This document shows positions 7,829 through 16,388 of a stretch of 37,927 nucleotides of DNA, in pieces. Source of the DNA: Candidatus Hydrogenedentota bacterium (GTDB lineage: Bacteria; Hydrogenedentota; Hydrogenedentia; Hydrogenedentales; CAITNO01); assembly GCA_018056705.1 (NCBI GenBank), contig JAGPFE010000032.1:1-37927 (forward strand). Reading direction: 5' to 3'. The position numbers were made by a program, and so were the translations under genes. Below the pieces are notes generated by a model. The model saw only the letters and a program-made list of their open reading frames with translations. It was not told the DNA's origin and made no database searches. How positions within the stretch are numbered: position 1 is the first letter of the stretch; each line of letters opens with the position of its first letter.

Positions 7829-10609
7829 ATGCGTGGAAAAAGCGGAAATATCTCCCTGGTCAGCAGTGATCTCCGGCCCGTTCTGGCGGGAGTGATCTAT
7901 TTCACGCTGGCAATGCTGCTGCTGCTCGCGATCCTGGGAGACCGCTATGAACCGCCCCGCCCGGGCATCAGCCGGCCTATCCAGGGATTCGTCAACATTC
8001 CGAACCAGTTTGGCCGTCCCGCGTCTTTTATTGCCGGGGCGGGAGACCTCCTGTTCGGGGACACCGCCGCGCTGCTGGTGGGCCTGCTGCTGATATGGGG
8101 CATGTGCGCCATAACCGGACAGCGGATGGTACCCCTGTCGACCCGTCTTTCAGGCGCGGTGATTTTTCTCTGCATGGCCGCCGCCGTCGCGCATATGGTC
8201 CTGATACCGGGAGAAACAGGCACGCTTCCAGCCGGCATGGTAGGCGATTTCATGGCCCGAAACGTGTTTCAATCGTATTTCGGTCCAATAGGATCCCTGG
8301 TGCTGGCCGGTCTCCTGGCTGCCCTGGGACTGGTCATGGCCACCGGTCTCATGATCTTCAAGATCCTTGGCGTACCCGTGTTGCTGGCACGCGGCCTGTT
8401 CCGCGTGATCACCCGGGCCCGACGACCCATGCCGGAACGGGCCCGCCGCCTGGCGGAGGAAGCGCTCAGGAAAACCCGAGAAGAAATTCCGGAACACGCG
8501 GAAGACATAACCTCCTCCGAAATATTCCTGTCCGAGGCGCCTGCCATCAGCACGGATCCGGTTCCCCGCGCGACGCCAGTGATCCACATCGTGGAACATC
8601 CCTCTGTCGACCCGGAAGACCCGCTGGAATCTCCTTTCGACGAACAGGATCCCGGGCTGGATTCCGAGGATCCGCTGTCCGGCCCGGAACCCTTCCCGTC
8701 GTCTGTCGCGCCGGTGGCACCGGTACAGAGCGTTTCCGCGCCCCGGGAACATCCCGTGTCGACCCTTGAACCTCCTCTGCCGCCCATGCCCGAATCCGTC
8801 GCGGAACCCGCCAGCCGGCTGACACCCTTCCCCCTGCCTCCCGTTTCGGAACCTGAGGTCGCGCGGGCTTCCTCCCCAGCGGGACCGCCAGTTCCCGTGT
8901 CCCCGGAAAATCGGATTCCGGCGGCATCGCCCCCGCGGGAACAGGAAGTCATCCGGCTGGTGGATCGCCGGGAAACCCGCAAGGAGGAACAGGAAGTCGC
9001 TGAACCCCGCCGGGCGGCGGTGGGCTCGGAAGATCGGCCCGTACCAGCCAATGGCGCGGTCCGTCCGCGTGAGCAGCGCCTGAAGAAAAACGGTCGGCGG
9101 GACCCGGACCCGGATCCGGAGGAGAAGTCCCCGTTTCTCCATTACCGTTTCCCGTCGCTGGACCTGTTTGAGAAACCCAGCCGGGTTGTGCTGCCCAACC
9201 TGCGGGAGCGCCTGGGTGAAATGGCCACCCGCCTTGAAGAAACCCTGAATACTTTCGGGGTAGAAGCACGGGTAACAGACGTGTGTCGTGGCCCGACGGT
9301 TACCCGTTTTGAACTGGAACCCGCGCCCGGCGTCAAGGTGAACCGGTTTGTCGCGCTGACCGACGACATTGCCCTGGCTCTCAAGGCGGTAGGGGTACGG
9401 GTGGAGGCCCCGATTCCCGGCAAGGCCCGGGTGGGCATCGAGGTGTCGAACGAGGAGCGGGACCCGGTGGTGTTGCGGGAGCTCCTGGAACATCCGACAT
9501 TCCGCGATCGCGGTCCGGCCCAGTTACTACTGCCTCTTGGCAAGGGCATAAGCGGAGAGGTACGGGTGGCTGACCTGGCGAAGATGCCCCACCTGCTCGT
9601 GGCGGGAGCAACCGGATCGGGCAAGACGGTGTTTGTCAAGGCCCTGATCGCCGGCCTGCTCATGCAGCATCATCCCCATGAACTTCAGTTGATGCTGATC
9701 GACCCGAAAATGGTGGAACTGTCCATTTTCAACGACATTCCTCACCTCATCACGCCAGTGGTAACGGATGCCAAGAAGGCGGCGTCGGCCCTCGGCTGGC
9801 TGATCAGCGAGATGGAGGAGCGGTACCAACTGCTGGCCGAAAAACGGGCACGGAACATCGAGGTATATAACCAGGCGGTCGAAAATGGTGAAATCACGCT
9901 GACGGGATCAGATGGAGAAGATGCCTGTTCCATTCAGGCGGTGCGCCGTCTGCCCTATATCGTGTGCGTGATCGACGAACTGGCGGACCTGATGATGCTG
10001 GCCCGCGCCGAGGTAGAAGACGCGATCGCCCGGCTGGCCCAACTGGCCCGGGCGGTGGGCATCCACCTGATCCTGGCTACCCAGCGGCCTTCCGTGGACG
10101 TGCTGACCGGCGTGATCAAGGCGAATTTCCCCGCGCGCATTTCGTTCCAGGTTTCTTCCCGGGTAGACTCCCGGTGTATACTGGATGAGATCGGCGCGGA
10201 GCGGCTGGTGGGAATGGGTGACATGCTCTACCTGCCGGCGGGGCGGAGTAAGCCCGAGCGGATCCAGGGCGCGTTCGTGAGCGATGCGGAGATGGAAGCC
10301 CTGGTGGAACACCTGCGGGCACAGGGTCCACCCCAGTACCGCCCGGAAATCGAACGTTTTGGCAAGGAGAAGGAGACGCTGGACACCCTGCAGGAGGAGG
10401 AAGATCCCCTGTTTGAGGACGCGGTACGCGTGGTGCTGGAAACCGGTCAGGCATCGATATCAATGCTGCAACGGCGGTTGCGGATCGGGTATACTAGAGC
10501 CGCGCGACTGATTGACATGATGGAATTACGCGGGATTGTCGGGCCACACACGGGCAGCAAGGCCCGGGAAATTCTGGTCAGTTTTCCGACCGGGGATGAG
10601 GAGCCATGA
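7829..10609 (+). CDS. ftsK: DNA translocase FtsK/SpoIIIE
   Basis: A 926-residue septal DNA translocase that pumps chromosomal DNA through the closing septum. Residues 10-200 contain four hydrophobic membrane segments, for example GVIYFTLAMLLLLAIL and ALLVGLLLIWGMCAI. A long Pro/Glu/Ser-rich linker covers about residues 215-425. The alpha/beta motor follows, with Walker A GATGSGKT near residue 595, Walker B VIDELADLMM near 715 and the ATQRPSVDVLTG segment. The C-terminal gamma winged-helix domain (about 860-920) contains SISMLQRRLRIGYTRAARLI, typical of KOPS-reading FtsK domains. GGAG lies 6 bases before the chosen ATG. The stop overlaps the next start by 4 bp, so the RodZ-like gene is translationally coupled. 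Confidence 0.96.
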   Translation: MRGKSGNISLVSSDLRPVLAGVIYFTLAMLLLLAILGDRYEPPRPGISRPIQGFVNIPNQFGRPASFIAGAGDLLFGDTAALLVGLLLIWGMCAITGQRMVPLSTRLSGAVIFLCMAAAVAHMVLIPGETGTLPAGMVGDFMARNVFQSYFGPIGSLVLAGLLAALGLVMATGLMIFKILGVPVLLARGLFRVITRARRPMPERARRLAEEALRKTREEIPEHAEDITSSEIFLSEAPAISTDPVPRATPVIHIVEHPSVDPEDPLESPFDEQDPGLDSEDPLSGPEPFPSSVAPVAPVQSVSAPREHPVSTLEPPLPPMPESVAEPASRLTPFPLPPVSEPEVARASSPAGPPVPVSPENRIPAASPPREQEVIRLVDRRETRKEEQEVAEPRRAAVGSEDRPVPANGAVRPREQRLKKNGRRDPDPDPEEKSPFLHYRFPSLDLFEKPSRVVLPNLRERLGEMATRLEETLNTFGVEARVTDVCRGPTVTRFELEPAPGVKVNRFVALTDDIALALKAVGVRVEAPIPGKARVGIEVSNEERDPVVLRELLEHPTFRDRGPAQLLLPLGKGISGEVRVADLAKMPHLLVAGATGSGKTVFVKALIAGLLMQHHPHELQLMLIDPKMVELSIFNDIPHLITPVVTDAKKAASALGWLISEMEERYQLLAEKRARNIEVYNQAVENGEITLTGSDGEDACSIQAVRRLPYIVCVIDELADLMMLARAEVEDAIARLAQLARAVGIHLILATQRPSVDVLTGVIKANFPARISFQVSSRVDSRCILDEIGAERLVGMGDMLYLPAGRSKPERIQGAFVSDAEMEALVEHLRAQGPPQYRPEIERFGKEKETLDTLQEEEDPLFEDAVRVVLETGQASISMLQRRLRIGYTRAARLIDMMELRGIVGPHTGSKAREILVSFPTGDEEP

Positions 10610-11088
10610 GCAAAGCGCGGTTTCCCGGAAATACCCTGCGCGAGCGGCGCGAACAGATGGGCCTGAGCGTGGAAGACGCGCACCGCCTTGCGCGGGTGCC
10701 CGTATCGGCCATTAACGCCCTCGAGACCGGGCACCTCGAACGGTTGCCGGGCAGCACGTACGCGCTGGGATTCCTCCGCAGTTACTGCGAGTGCCTCGGC
10801 CTGACGCCCGAACCCTATATCGCGGCATTCCATGCCTTCCACGCGGCCAGCCAGGCTGGAAACCGGCGTCGCGTGTTTTACTGGCGCGCCCGCACGGCAG
10901 CGGATGAAAACCGCGGCGCGTGGAAGGAAGAGGCCATCGCGTGGCTGGTCGCGATCGCGGTCATCCTCGTTGTCTGGGTCTCTTACACCACCATGATACG
11001 TCCCTGGATGTCCCAGTGGCAGACGCGGGTCGAGGCGGGCACGGTCGAGGCACCGGCCACCATCGACCAGGGGGGTCCCGAACGTTGA
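10606..11088 (+). CDS. RodZ-like helix-turn-helix membrane protein, minimal form
   Basis: A 160-residue protein with a RodZ-type N-terminal helix-turn-helix: GNTLRERREQMGLSVEDAHR, then VSAINALETGHLERLPG and YALGFLRSYCECLGL, which is the HTH_25 pattern. A single membrane segment lies at about 109-128 (AIAWLVAIAVILVVWVSYTT). RodZ links MreB filaments to the cell-wall elongation machinery. Here the periplasmic beta domain found in long RodZ proteins is absent; only about 30 residues follow the membrane helix. Its ATG overlaps the ftsK stop (ATGA), tying division DNA transport and a cell-shape type protein into one transcript. It could instead be a membrane-bound regulator unrelated to MreB, since no mreB is nearby. 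Confidence 0.75.
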   Translation: MSKARFPGNTLRERREQMGLSVEDAHRLARVPVSAINALETGHLERLPGSTYALGFLRSYCECLGLTPEPYIAAFHAFHAASQAGNRRRVFYWRARTAADENRGAWKEEAIAWLVAIAVILVVWVSYTTMIRPWMSQWQTRVEAGTVEAPATIDQGGPER

Positions 11089-11094
11089 GCGGAG

Positions 11095-11110
11095 CTCGGC
11101 CCGAGGGCCG
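11095..11110 (+). other. GC-rich hairpin after the RodZ-like gene
   Basis: CGGCCC-GA-GGGCCG (11097-11110) can form a tight hairpin 9 bases past the stop. An alternative stem, CTCGG/CCGAG, overlaps it at 11095-11105. No T-run follows, so if it affects transcription it would be a pause or a Rho-assisted site rather than a classic terminator. Confidence 0.3.
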
Positions 11111-11253
11111 GGCATATGAGGTCCATCCGGATCGTCCAGTTCCTGCCTGTTCACCGGCCGCCCGGTGGGTGAGCCTGTCCTCGTTTCCTCTTGTTCCTGT
11201 TACCCCTTTGTCCGTGCCCCGCGCTACAGGCACGGGTTACGGGAGGCTCCGCC

Positions 11254-12042
11254 ATGACCGGACCAGCACCTCAACCCCTCATTGAAGTCAGCCACCTCTG
11301 GAAAAGTTACGATGGTCACCCCGTGCTCAAGGATATTTCCTTCGCCATCGAGGAAGGCGACCTGGTTTCCATCATCGGCGCGTCGGGGTGCGGTAAGACC
11401 ACGCTGTTGCGCTGCCTGAATGGCATGGAGATCCTGGACGCGGGACGGGTAACCATCGCGGGGGTCACCCTGGAACGGACGGCGAAGGGCAAGCGGCCGG
11501 ATCGGAATTTTCACCAGAAGGCCCACGCCCTGCGCACCGAGGTGGGCATGGTCTTCCAGTCCCTTAACCTGTTTCCCCACATGACGGTGCGGGAAAATAT
11601 CATGCTCGCACCGATGATCGTCAAGAAGATCAACCGGGACGAAGCAGAACACACGGCCAACCAGTTGCTGGAAAAGGTGGGGTTGCTCAAGCATCGCGAC
11701 CGGTATCCCTATCACCTCTCTGGTGGCCAGCAGCAGCGGGCGGCCATCGCCCGCGCCCTCGCCATGAACCCAAAGGTCATGCTGTACGACGAACCGACTT
11801 CTTCCCTCGACCCCGCCCTGGTCGAGGAAGTGCTCGAGGTCATGCGGGAATTGGACCGGGAGGGCATGACCCAGATCGTGGTGACCCATGAGATGCGTTT
11901 TGCCCGGAACGCGTCGGATTACATCATCTTCATGGAACGCGGGGAAATCGTGGAAATTTCGGACGAAGACGAAATCTTCCTGGACCCCAAGGACGAACGT
12001 ACCCGGAAATTCCTGGGTCAATTCGTGGGACGGGACTTCTGA
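11254..12042 (+). CDS. Amino-acid ABC transporter ATP-binding protein (GlnQ/HisP type)
   Basis: A 262-residue ATPase of a polar-amino-acid importer. Walker A GASGCGKTT, the signature LSGGQQQR, Walker B VMLYDEPTS and the switch His in VVTHEMRFA are all present. The insertion between Walker A and the Q-loop (TAKGKRPDRNFHQKAHALR) is the type seen in HisP and some GlnQ proteins. The Shine-Dalgarno GGGAGG (11241-11246) lies 7 bases before the ATG. The stop and the next start share one base (TGATG), so it is coupled to the substrate-binding/permease fusion and the two genes make a complete transporter. A long 165-bp gap and a GC-rich hairpin separate it from the RodZ-like gene. Confidence 0.93.
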   Translation: MTGPAPQPLIEVSHLWKSYDGHPVLKDISFAIEEGDLVSIIGASGCGKTTLLRCLNGMEILDAGRVTIAGVTLERTAKGKRPDRNFHQKAHALRTEVGMVFQSLNLFPHMTVRENIMLAPMIVKKINRDEAEHTANQLLEKVGLLKHRDRYPYHLSGGQQQRAAIARALAMNPKVMLYDEPTSSLDPALVEEVLEVMRELDREGMTQIVVTHEMRFARNASDYIIFMERGEIVEISDEDEIFLDPKDERTRKFLGQFVGRDF

Positions 12043-13781
12043 TGAGACATCCCTGGCATGTCCTGTCGCGCGCGATAATGCTGATCGCGCTGGTAACGAC
12101 CTGGTCCTTCGCGACGCTCGCCCTCGCCGAGGTATCGGATCCGGGGAGAGACTCCACGGATCCCGCCGCGAATACTACCGAGGCAACCCAGACCGATAAT
12201 GAAATGGCCGTGGCCGCGGATGCCGGCACAACTGGTGAAGAATCCTCCGACGGAGAAACGGAAGAAGAAGAAACCGAATATACCGACGCCGATTTCACGG
12301 ACGTGCAGACCGTTCAGGCGTCCAGCGATATTCTACGGTACGGAGTGGACCTCGAAGGGGGATTGCCCTATTTCCTGGACAGCTGGGACGGGTCGGGAAA
12401 ACTCATAGGATTCGAGCAGGAAATCATCGAGGAAATCTGCCGGCGGTTGAATCGAAAGCCCGTGCCGGTGCAGATCAACTGGGACAAACTGATCCCCGGC
12501 CTGGAACGCGGCCTGTATGACATGGCCTGCGAAGGACAGGAAATCACGCCCGAACACGAAGAAGTCGTTCAGTTTACCGTGCCGTATTACGTGACCGGAC
12601 TGCAGTTGTGTACGCACGAGCGCCACGCGGATATCAACAGCCTGGCGGACGTGGCGGGAAAACGGGTAGGGGTACTGAAGGCGTCGTTTTCCTATGACCT
12701 TCTGGCGGAAATGGGTAACGTGGATATCGCCACCTATGACACGGAGGTGAACGGTTTTGACGACCTGATCAACGGTCGCCTGGACGCCGTGCTCTTCGAT
12801 CAGCCCGTGGCACTGTACTACGGCAAACCCCGGGAATCGGAAGGAATCCGGTTCATTGACGAAGAAATCGGGGCGGTGAAATACGGGTTCGTGATCGACA
12901 CGCGCCAGCCCGATCTGCTCGAGAAGGTCAACGCTATCCTCCTCGATATGCGGGCGTCGGGACAGTTACGGGCAATCCTGGAACGCTGGGGCCTGTGGAA
13001 CGCGCAGACCGCGCGGGAATTCGGCGATCCAGACGTCACGCCTCGAGCGGAACCCGTCATGCTGAACGCATGGGTGGAACACAGCCGCCCCATTGCTGGA
13101 CTCCGGGCCCGTTTTGACCGATACGTGAGTTTTCTGCCGATGATGGGACGGGGTGCCCTGCTGACCATGGAGGTGTCCATCCTGGCCATGTTGCTGGCCG
13201 TGGCCCTTGGATTCGTGCTGGCCACGATCCGCGTGTACGCGCCATGGCCCCTGGCGATGCTGTCGGTACTGTACATCGAGATTATCCGGGGCACGCCGGT
13301 GCTCATCCAGTTGTATTTCATTTTCTACGGGTTACCCGCGATCGGCATCAAGTTATCGCCTTTCATCGCGGGGGTGGTCGGCCTGGGCCTCAACTATGCC
13401 GCCTACGAGGCGGAAAATTACCGGGCGGGTTTCGCGGGGGTGCCCCATACCCAGATGGAAGCCGCCCTGAGCCTCGGAATGACCCGGTGGCAGGCCATTC
13501 GCCACGTGATCGCGCCCCAGGCATTCCGGATCGTGCTGCCACCGGTCACCAACGATTTCATTTCGCTGCTCAAGGATTCCTCCCTGGTGTCCGTGATCAC
13601 CCTGGTGGAATTGACCAAGACCTACGGGTTACTGGCCACCAAGTACTACGATTACTTTGGCACGGGCATCATGGTCGCGGTGATCTACCTGTTGCTGGGG
13701 CTGCCTTTCGTGCGACTGGCCAGGTACACCGAGCGGAAACTGGCCGCGCACCTGCCTTCCACCCCGAACCTGCGCCGTTGA
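12042..13781 (+). CDS. Amino-acid ABC transporter substrate-binding / permease fusion
   Basis: A 579-residue two-part protein. A signal sequence (residues 1-29, ending ATLALAE) is followed by a roughly 60-residue acidic, threonine-rich linker (for example SSDGETEEEETEYTDADFTD). Residues 90-325 form a family-3 periplasmic binding domain (LRYGVDLEGGLPYFLD, VGFEQEIIEEIC-like and VAGKRVGVLKASFSYDLL segments). Residues about 360-575 form a GlnP/HisM-type permease with TMs and the EAA loop (EAALSLGMTRWQAIRHVIAP). Fusing the receptor to the membrane subunit is known for GlnP-type importers, notably in Gram-positives, and removes the need for a free binding protein. In a Gram-negative cell the receptor would be tethered at the outer face of the inner membrane. 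The substrate is probably a polar or acidic amino acid; which one cannot be seen. Confidence 0.92.
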   Translation: MRHPWHVLSRAIMLIALVTTWSFATLALAEVSDPGRDSTDPAANTTEATQTDNEMAVAADAGTTGEESSDGETEEEETEYTDADFTDVQTVQASSDILRYGVDLEGGLPYFLDSWDGSGKLIGFEQEIIEEICRRLNRKPVPVQINWDKLIPGLERGLYDMACEGQEITPEHEEVVQFTVPYYVTGLQLCTHERHADINSLADVAGKRVGVLKASFSYDLLAEMGNVDIATYDTEVNGFDDLINGRLDAVLFDQPVALYYGKPRESEGIRFIDEEIGAVKYGFVIDTRQPDLLEKVNAILLDMRASGQLRAILERWGLWNAQTAREFGDPDVTPRAEPVMLNAWVEHSRPIAGLRARFDRYVSFLPMMGRGALLTMEVSILAMLLAVALGFVLATIRVYAPWPLAMLSVLYIEIIRGTPVLIQLYFIFYGLPAIGIKLSPFIAGVVGLGLNYAAYEAENYRAGFAGVPHTQMEAALSLGMTRWQAIRHVIAPQAFRIVLPPVTNDFISLLKDSSLVSVITLVELTKTYGLLATKYYDYFGTGIMVAVIYLLLGLPFVRLARYTERKLAAHLPSTPNLRR

Positions 13782-13846
13782 TGCCGGACTGAAACGTTCA
13801 AGTTTTTTCACGGTTCTGCCGACAATACGGGTAACGGCAGTAAACC

Positions 13847-14152
13847 GTGGAGACGCAAGCGGTGGTACTGGGTGTGCCAGGCATAGGCCCGGTGGATGAG
13901 ACCGGCGCGGTCAAACCGGCAGGCGGACCGGAATCCCGACGGAAAACGGGATCCGCTACCGTGACAGGCCGGGAAGATGTCGTGGTCATCAGTACCGCGG
14001 GACGGGTTGCCGCCCGGGCGGGAGAGGATGAAGGCGCGACGGTTCGGATGGACCGGGTGGAAGAAGCCCGTCGCCGCGTGGCCGAGGGAATGTTCAAGTC
14101 CAAGGAAATTGTGGAAGAACTGGCCTTCCGCCTGAACGTCTACCTCGGCTGA
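13847..14152 (+). CDS. Short FlgM-like protein (putative anti-sigma-28 domain)
   Basis: About 101 residues from a GTG start. The N-terminal 65 residues are low-complexity and probably disordered. The C-terminal segment RMDRVEEARRRVAEGMFKSK followed by EIVEELAFRL has the spacing and residues of the FlgM sigma-28-binding helices (R-x-D-K/R-V-xx-hydrophobic ... I-A-x-G-x-Y/F ... I-A-xx-L). Disorder plus C-terminal helices also fits FlgM. FlgM holds flagellar sigma factor inactive until the hook is complete, but no flagellar gene lies in the window and no good ribosome-binding site precedes the GTG, so both start and function are tentative. Translation could begin at the in-frame GTG near 13874. 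Confidence 0.45.
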   Translation: METQAVVLGVPGIGPVDETGAVKPAGGPESRRKTGSATVTGREDVVVISTAGRVAARAGEDEGATVRMDRVEEARRRVAEGMFKSKEIVEELAFRLNVYLG

Positions 14153-14216
14153 CGTGGCAATTTCTCCCGGCCCGGGGCGCGACACTCCAATCCGGTAATA
14201 ACCAAGGACTCCCGGG

Positions 14217-15203
14217 TCAGAGGGTAACGGTTTTTCCAGTCCGCGCGGCCCTGTACGCCGCGAGGGTCACCTCCAGGGCACGCAGGCCATCCTCCCCGGT
14301 CACGGATGGTTGCCGGCGGTGTCGAACGGCCTCCACGAAATCCGCCACCAGTCCAAGGTCAGGATTATCTCCCCAGCCATCCCAGGTAAGCCGTCCCGCG
14401 TCGTCATCAAACACGTCGATTTTCTGGTTGAAGGCGTCCAGCCGCATGACGCCTTTCTCCCCGATGAACTCCATCGTGACGTCGCCCCAGGTTGGGAAAG
14501 ACTTCGGACGGCTCCAGCTGGCGATATGGTTGACCTGGACGCCCCCCTGCATGGTCATGTGGAGGCTGCCCAGGTCATCGGTTTTCAGCACGCGGCGGTG
14601 CAACTGGTTGCCGACCTCGGCGTACACCGCGGTAAATTCCCGGTTGAGCATCCACCGCAACAGGTCCGCCACGTGCACGGTATGATCCATCGTCGCCCCA
14701 CCGCCGCTCAGCCGTTCATCGGCAAACCAGCCGCCGGGCGACTGGCCATGGTTGGTACAGGTCACCGCGTGAATTTCTCCAAGTTCTCCCGCCTGGATCT
14801 TCTCGCGGGCCAGTTTCACGGGCGTGGCGTACCGACAGGGAAAGGCGGTGCCAAGGCCTGTCTTGGCCTTCGCGCAGGCCCGTATCATGGCCTTCGCGTC
14901 GGGGATCGTCGTGGTGATCGGCTTTTCACACAGCACCCAGCATCCCGCTTTCGCGGCCCGCTCAACCAGTTCCCGGTGCCGGACGTTCTCGGCGGTCACG
15001 ATCACGGCTTCCGGCTTTCGGGCCAGCAGGCGGTCCATGTCAGCCATGAACAATGTTTCAAACCGTTCCGCCGCTTCGCGTCCCCGTTTCCGGTTATCGT
15101 CCCAGATCCCGCACAATTCCACGTCGGGTAATTGCCTCAGGCACGCCGCGTAACTCCACGCGTGCATGTGGGCGAAACTCAGGATGGCGACCCGGATTTT
15201 CAT
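14217..15203 (-). CDS. Gfo/Idh/MocA family oxidoreductase (downstream copy)
   Basis: A 328-residue NAD(P)-dependent oxidoreductase. The N-terminal Rossmann fold (MKIRVAILSFAHMHAWSYAA) lacks the usual GxGxxG glycine cluster, having SFAHMH instead, as in a subset of this family. EKPITTT carries the conserved Lys of the EKP motif, and GGGATMDHTVHVADLLRWML is the family's D-x-x-x-H active-site region. Such enzymes oxidise or epimerise sugars, inositols and sugar acids; the substrate is unknown. Its ATG overlaps the stop of the preceding Gfo/Idh gene by 4 bp, so the two are co-translated and probably act in the same sugar pathway. Confidence 0.9.
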   Translation of the reverse strand: MKIRVAILSFAHMHAWSYAACLRQLPDVELCGIWDDNRKRGREAAERFETLFMADMDRLLARKPEAVIVTAENVRHRELVERAAKAGCWVLCEKPITTTIPDAKAMIRACAKAKTGLGTAFPCRYATPVKLAREKIQAGELGEIHAVTCTNHGQSPGGWFADERLSGGGATMDHTVHVADLLRWMLNREFTAVYAEVGNQLHRRVLKTDDLGSLHMTMQGGVQVNHIASWSRPKSFPTWGDVTMEFIGEKGVMRLDAFNQKIDVFDDDAGRLTWDGWGDNPDLGLVADFVEAVRHRRQPSVTGEDGLRALEVTLAAYRAARTGKTVTL

Positions 15204-16192
15204 GCGTCGATCCTCCCTGAAAAGCGGACAGGCTGTCCGGTTTCCGCGGATTTCAGTGCGGCCTCGGCCATGGCCACGGCCGCCATGGCATCGCCCGGCG
15301 TTACGCGGGGTTCACCTCCACCCGCCAGCCAGTTCGCGAAATCCTCCCATTCCATCTGGTAAGGACTTTTCTCTACCGGGTTCAGGGGCACGATCATGGT
15401 CGGACCGGTCGCCACCGTCCGCGGATGTACCGCCAGGGGCGCGTCGTTGCTGTCGTACCGGAGCATCCCCTTTTCGCCGCAGATTTCCGCGGTGACCCGG
15501 AAGCCCGACGGATAGGCCCAGATCCCGATTACCGTGGCGATCAGACCGCCCCGGAACCGTAGGGTCGCCTGGGCGTAATCCATGGGATGAGGTTCTCCCC
15601 GCATCAGGGCTTGCGCGTAAACACGTTCCGGCTCACCGAACACGTACCGGAGCCAGTCGAAGTCGTGAATCATGCAGTCGAGGGTGACGCCACCGCTCTG
15701 GGCGTAATCGCGGAACCAACTGTCCGGACCGCCGGGCATGATGCCGCCCCGTGTGAGTTTGACCCAGCCCACATTGCCGATCCGTCCTTCCCGGATTTTG
15801 TGCCGCATGGCTTCAAACTCCTGAAAGTAACGGACCACGTGGCCGACAAACAGTTTCACGCGGTGTTTTTTCGCCACGCGGATCGCTTCCCGGCACTCCC
15901 GGACCGTGCGGCAGAATGGTTTCTCGCAGAAAATGTGCTTCCCTGCTTCCGCGGCGGCCCGTATCAGGGGCAGGTGGGTGGGCGTGGGCGTGGCGATAGC
16001 CACCACGTCCGCGTCGACGTCGCGGGCGGCCGATTCGGGATTGGTGGACCAGCGGGCGCCATGCCTGGCGGCCAGATCTCGGGCGGCCTGTTCCACGGCG
16101 TCGGCGCATACCACCACCTCGAAACCGGCGGCCTTCGCCATCGCCGCGTGCAGGGCACCCATGCCTCCGCATCCGATCAGGGCAACTTTCAT
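15200..16192 (-). CDS. Gfo/Idh/MocA family oxidoreductase (upstream copy)
   Basis: A 330-residue NAD(P)-dependent dehydrogenase. The nucleotide-binding motif is MKVALIGCGGMGALHAAMA. The EKP catalytic lysine is in HIFCEKPFCRT, and the active-site region SGGVTLDCMIHDFDWLRYVF carries the Asp-His pair. The start at 16192 has GGAGG about 8 bases upstream; longer frames reaching 16252 lack a site and include no conserved residues. It resembles inositol 2-dehydrogenase-like proteins but is not assignable to a substrate. It overlaps the second Gfo/Idh gene by 4 bp and sits 196 bp downstream of a GH5 glycosidase on the same strand, which points to a carbohydrate-use locus. Confidence 0.93.
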   Translation of the reverse strand: MKVALIGCGGMGALHAAMAKAAGFEVVVCADAVEQAARDLAARHGARWSTNPESAARDVDADVVAIATPTPTHLPLIRAAAEAGKHIFCEKPFCRTVRECREAIRVAKKHRVKLFVGHVVRYFQEFEAMRHKIREGRIGNVGWVKLTRGGIMPGGPDSWFRDYAQSGGVTLDCMIHDFDWLRYVFGEPERVYAQALMRGEPHPMDYAQATLRFRGGLIATVIGIWAYPSGFRVTAEICGEKGMLRYDSNDAPLAVHPRTVATGPTMIVPLNPVEKSPYQMEWEDFANWLAGGGEPRVTPGDAMAAVAMAEAALKSAETGQPVRFSGRIDA

Positions 16193-16276
16193 GGGTCGGC
16201 CTCCTTGACCTTGCGGGGAGGCACATGGGATACAGATCCCGTTTCTCCCCAACAGTAACTAAAACATACCGAGAAT

Positions 16277-16286
16277 CACGCGCGTG
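16277..16286. promoter_or_regulatory. Palindrome CACGCGCGTG upstream of the Gfo/Idh pair
   Basis: A perfect 10-bp palindrome lies 84 bp upstream of the first Gfo/Idh start, within AATCACGCGCGTGAAA. The size and position would suit a LacI- or GntR-type operator, but in GC-rich DNA such a short CG-based palindrome can arise by chance. No clear promoter was identified beside it. Confidence 0.25.
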
Positions 16287-16388
16287 AAACAAACTGGCAG
16301 TGGGTTCCCGGGATAGCATTCACTGTTCAGAATTCCGACTTTCCTACCTGCCTGTTTTTGTCTTCTGATCGGTCATATCTCACGCACT

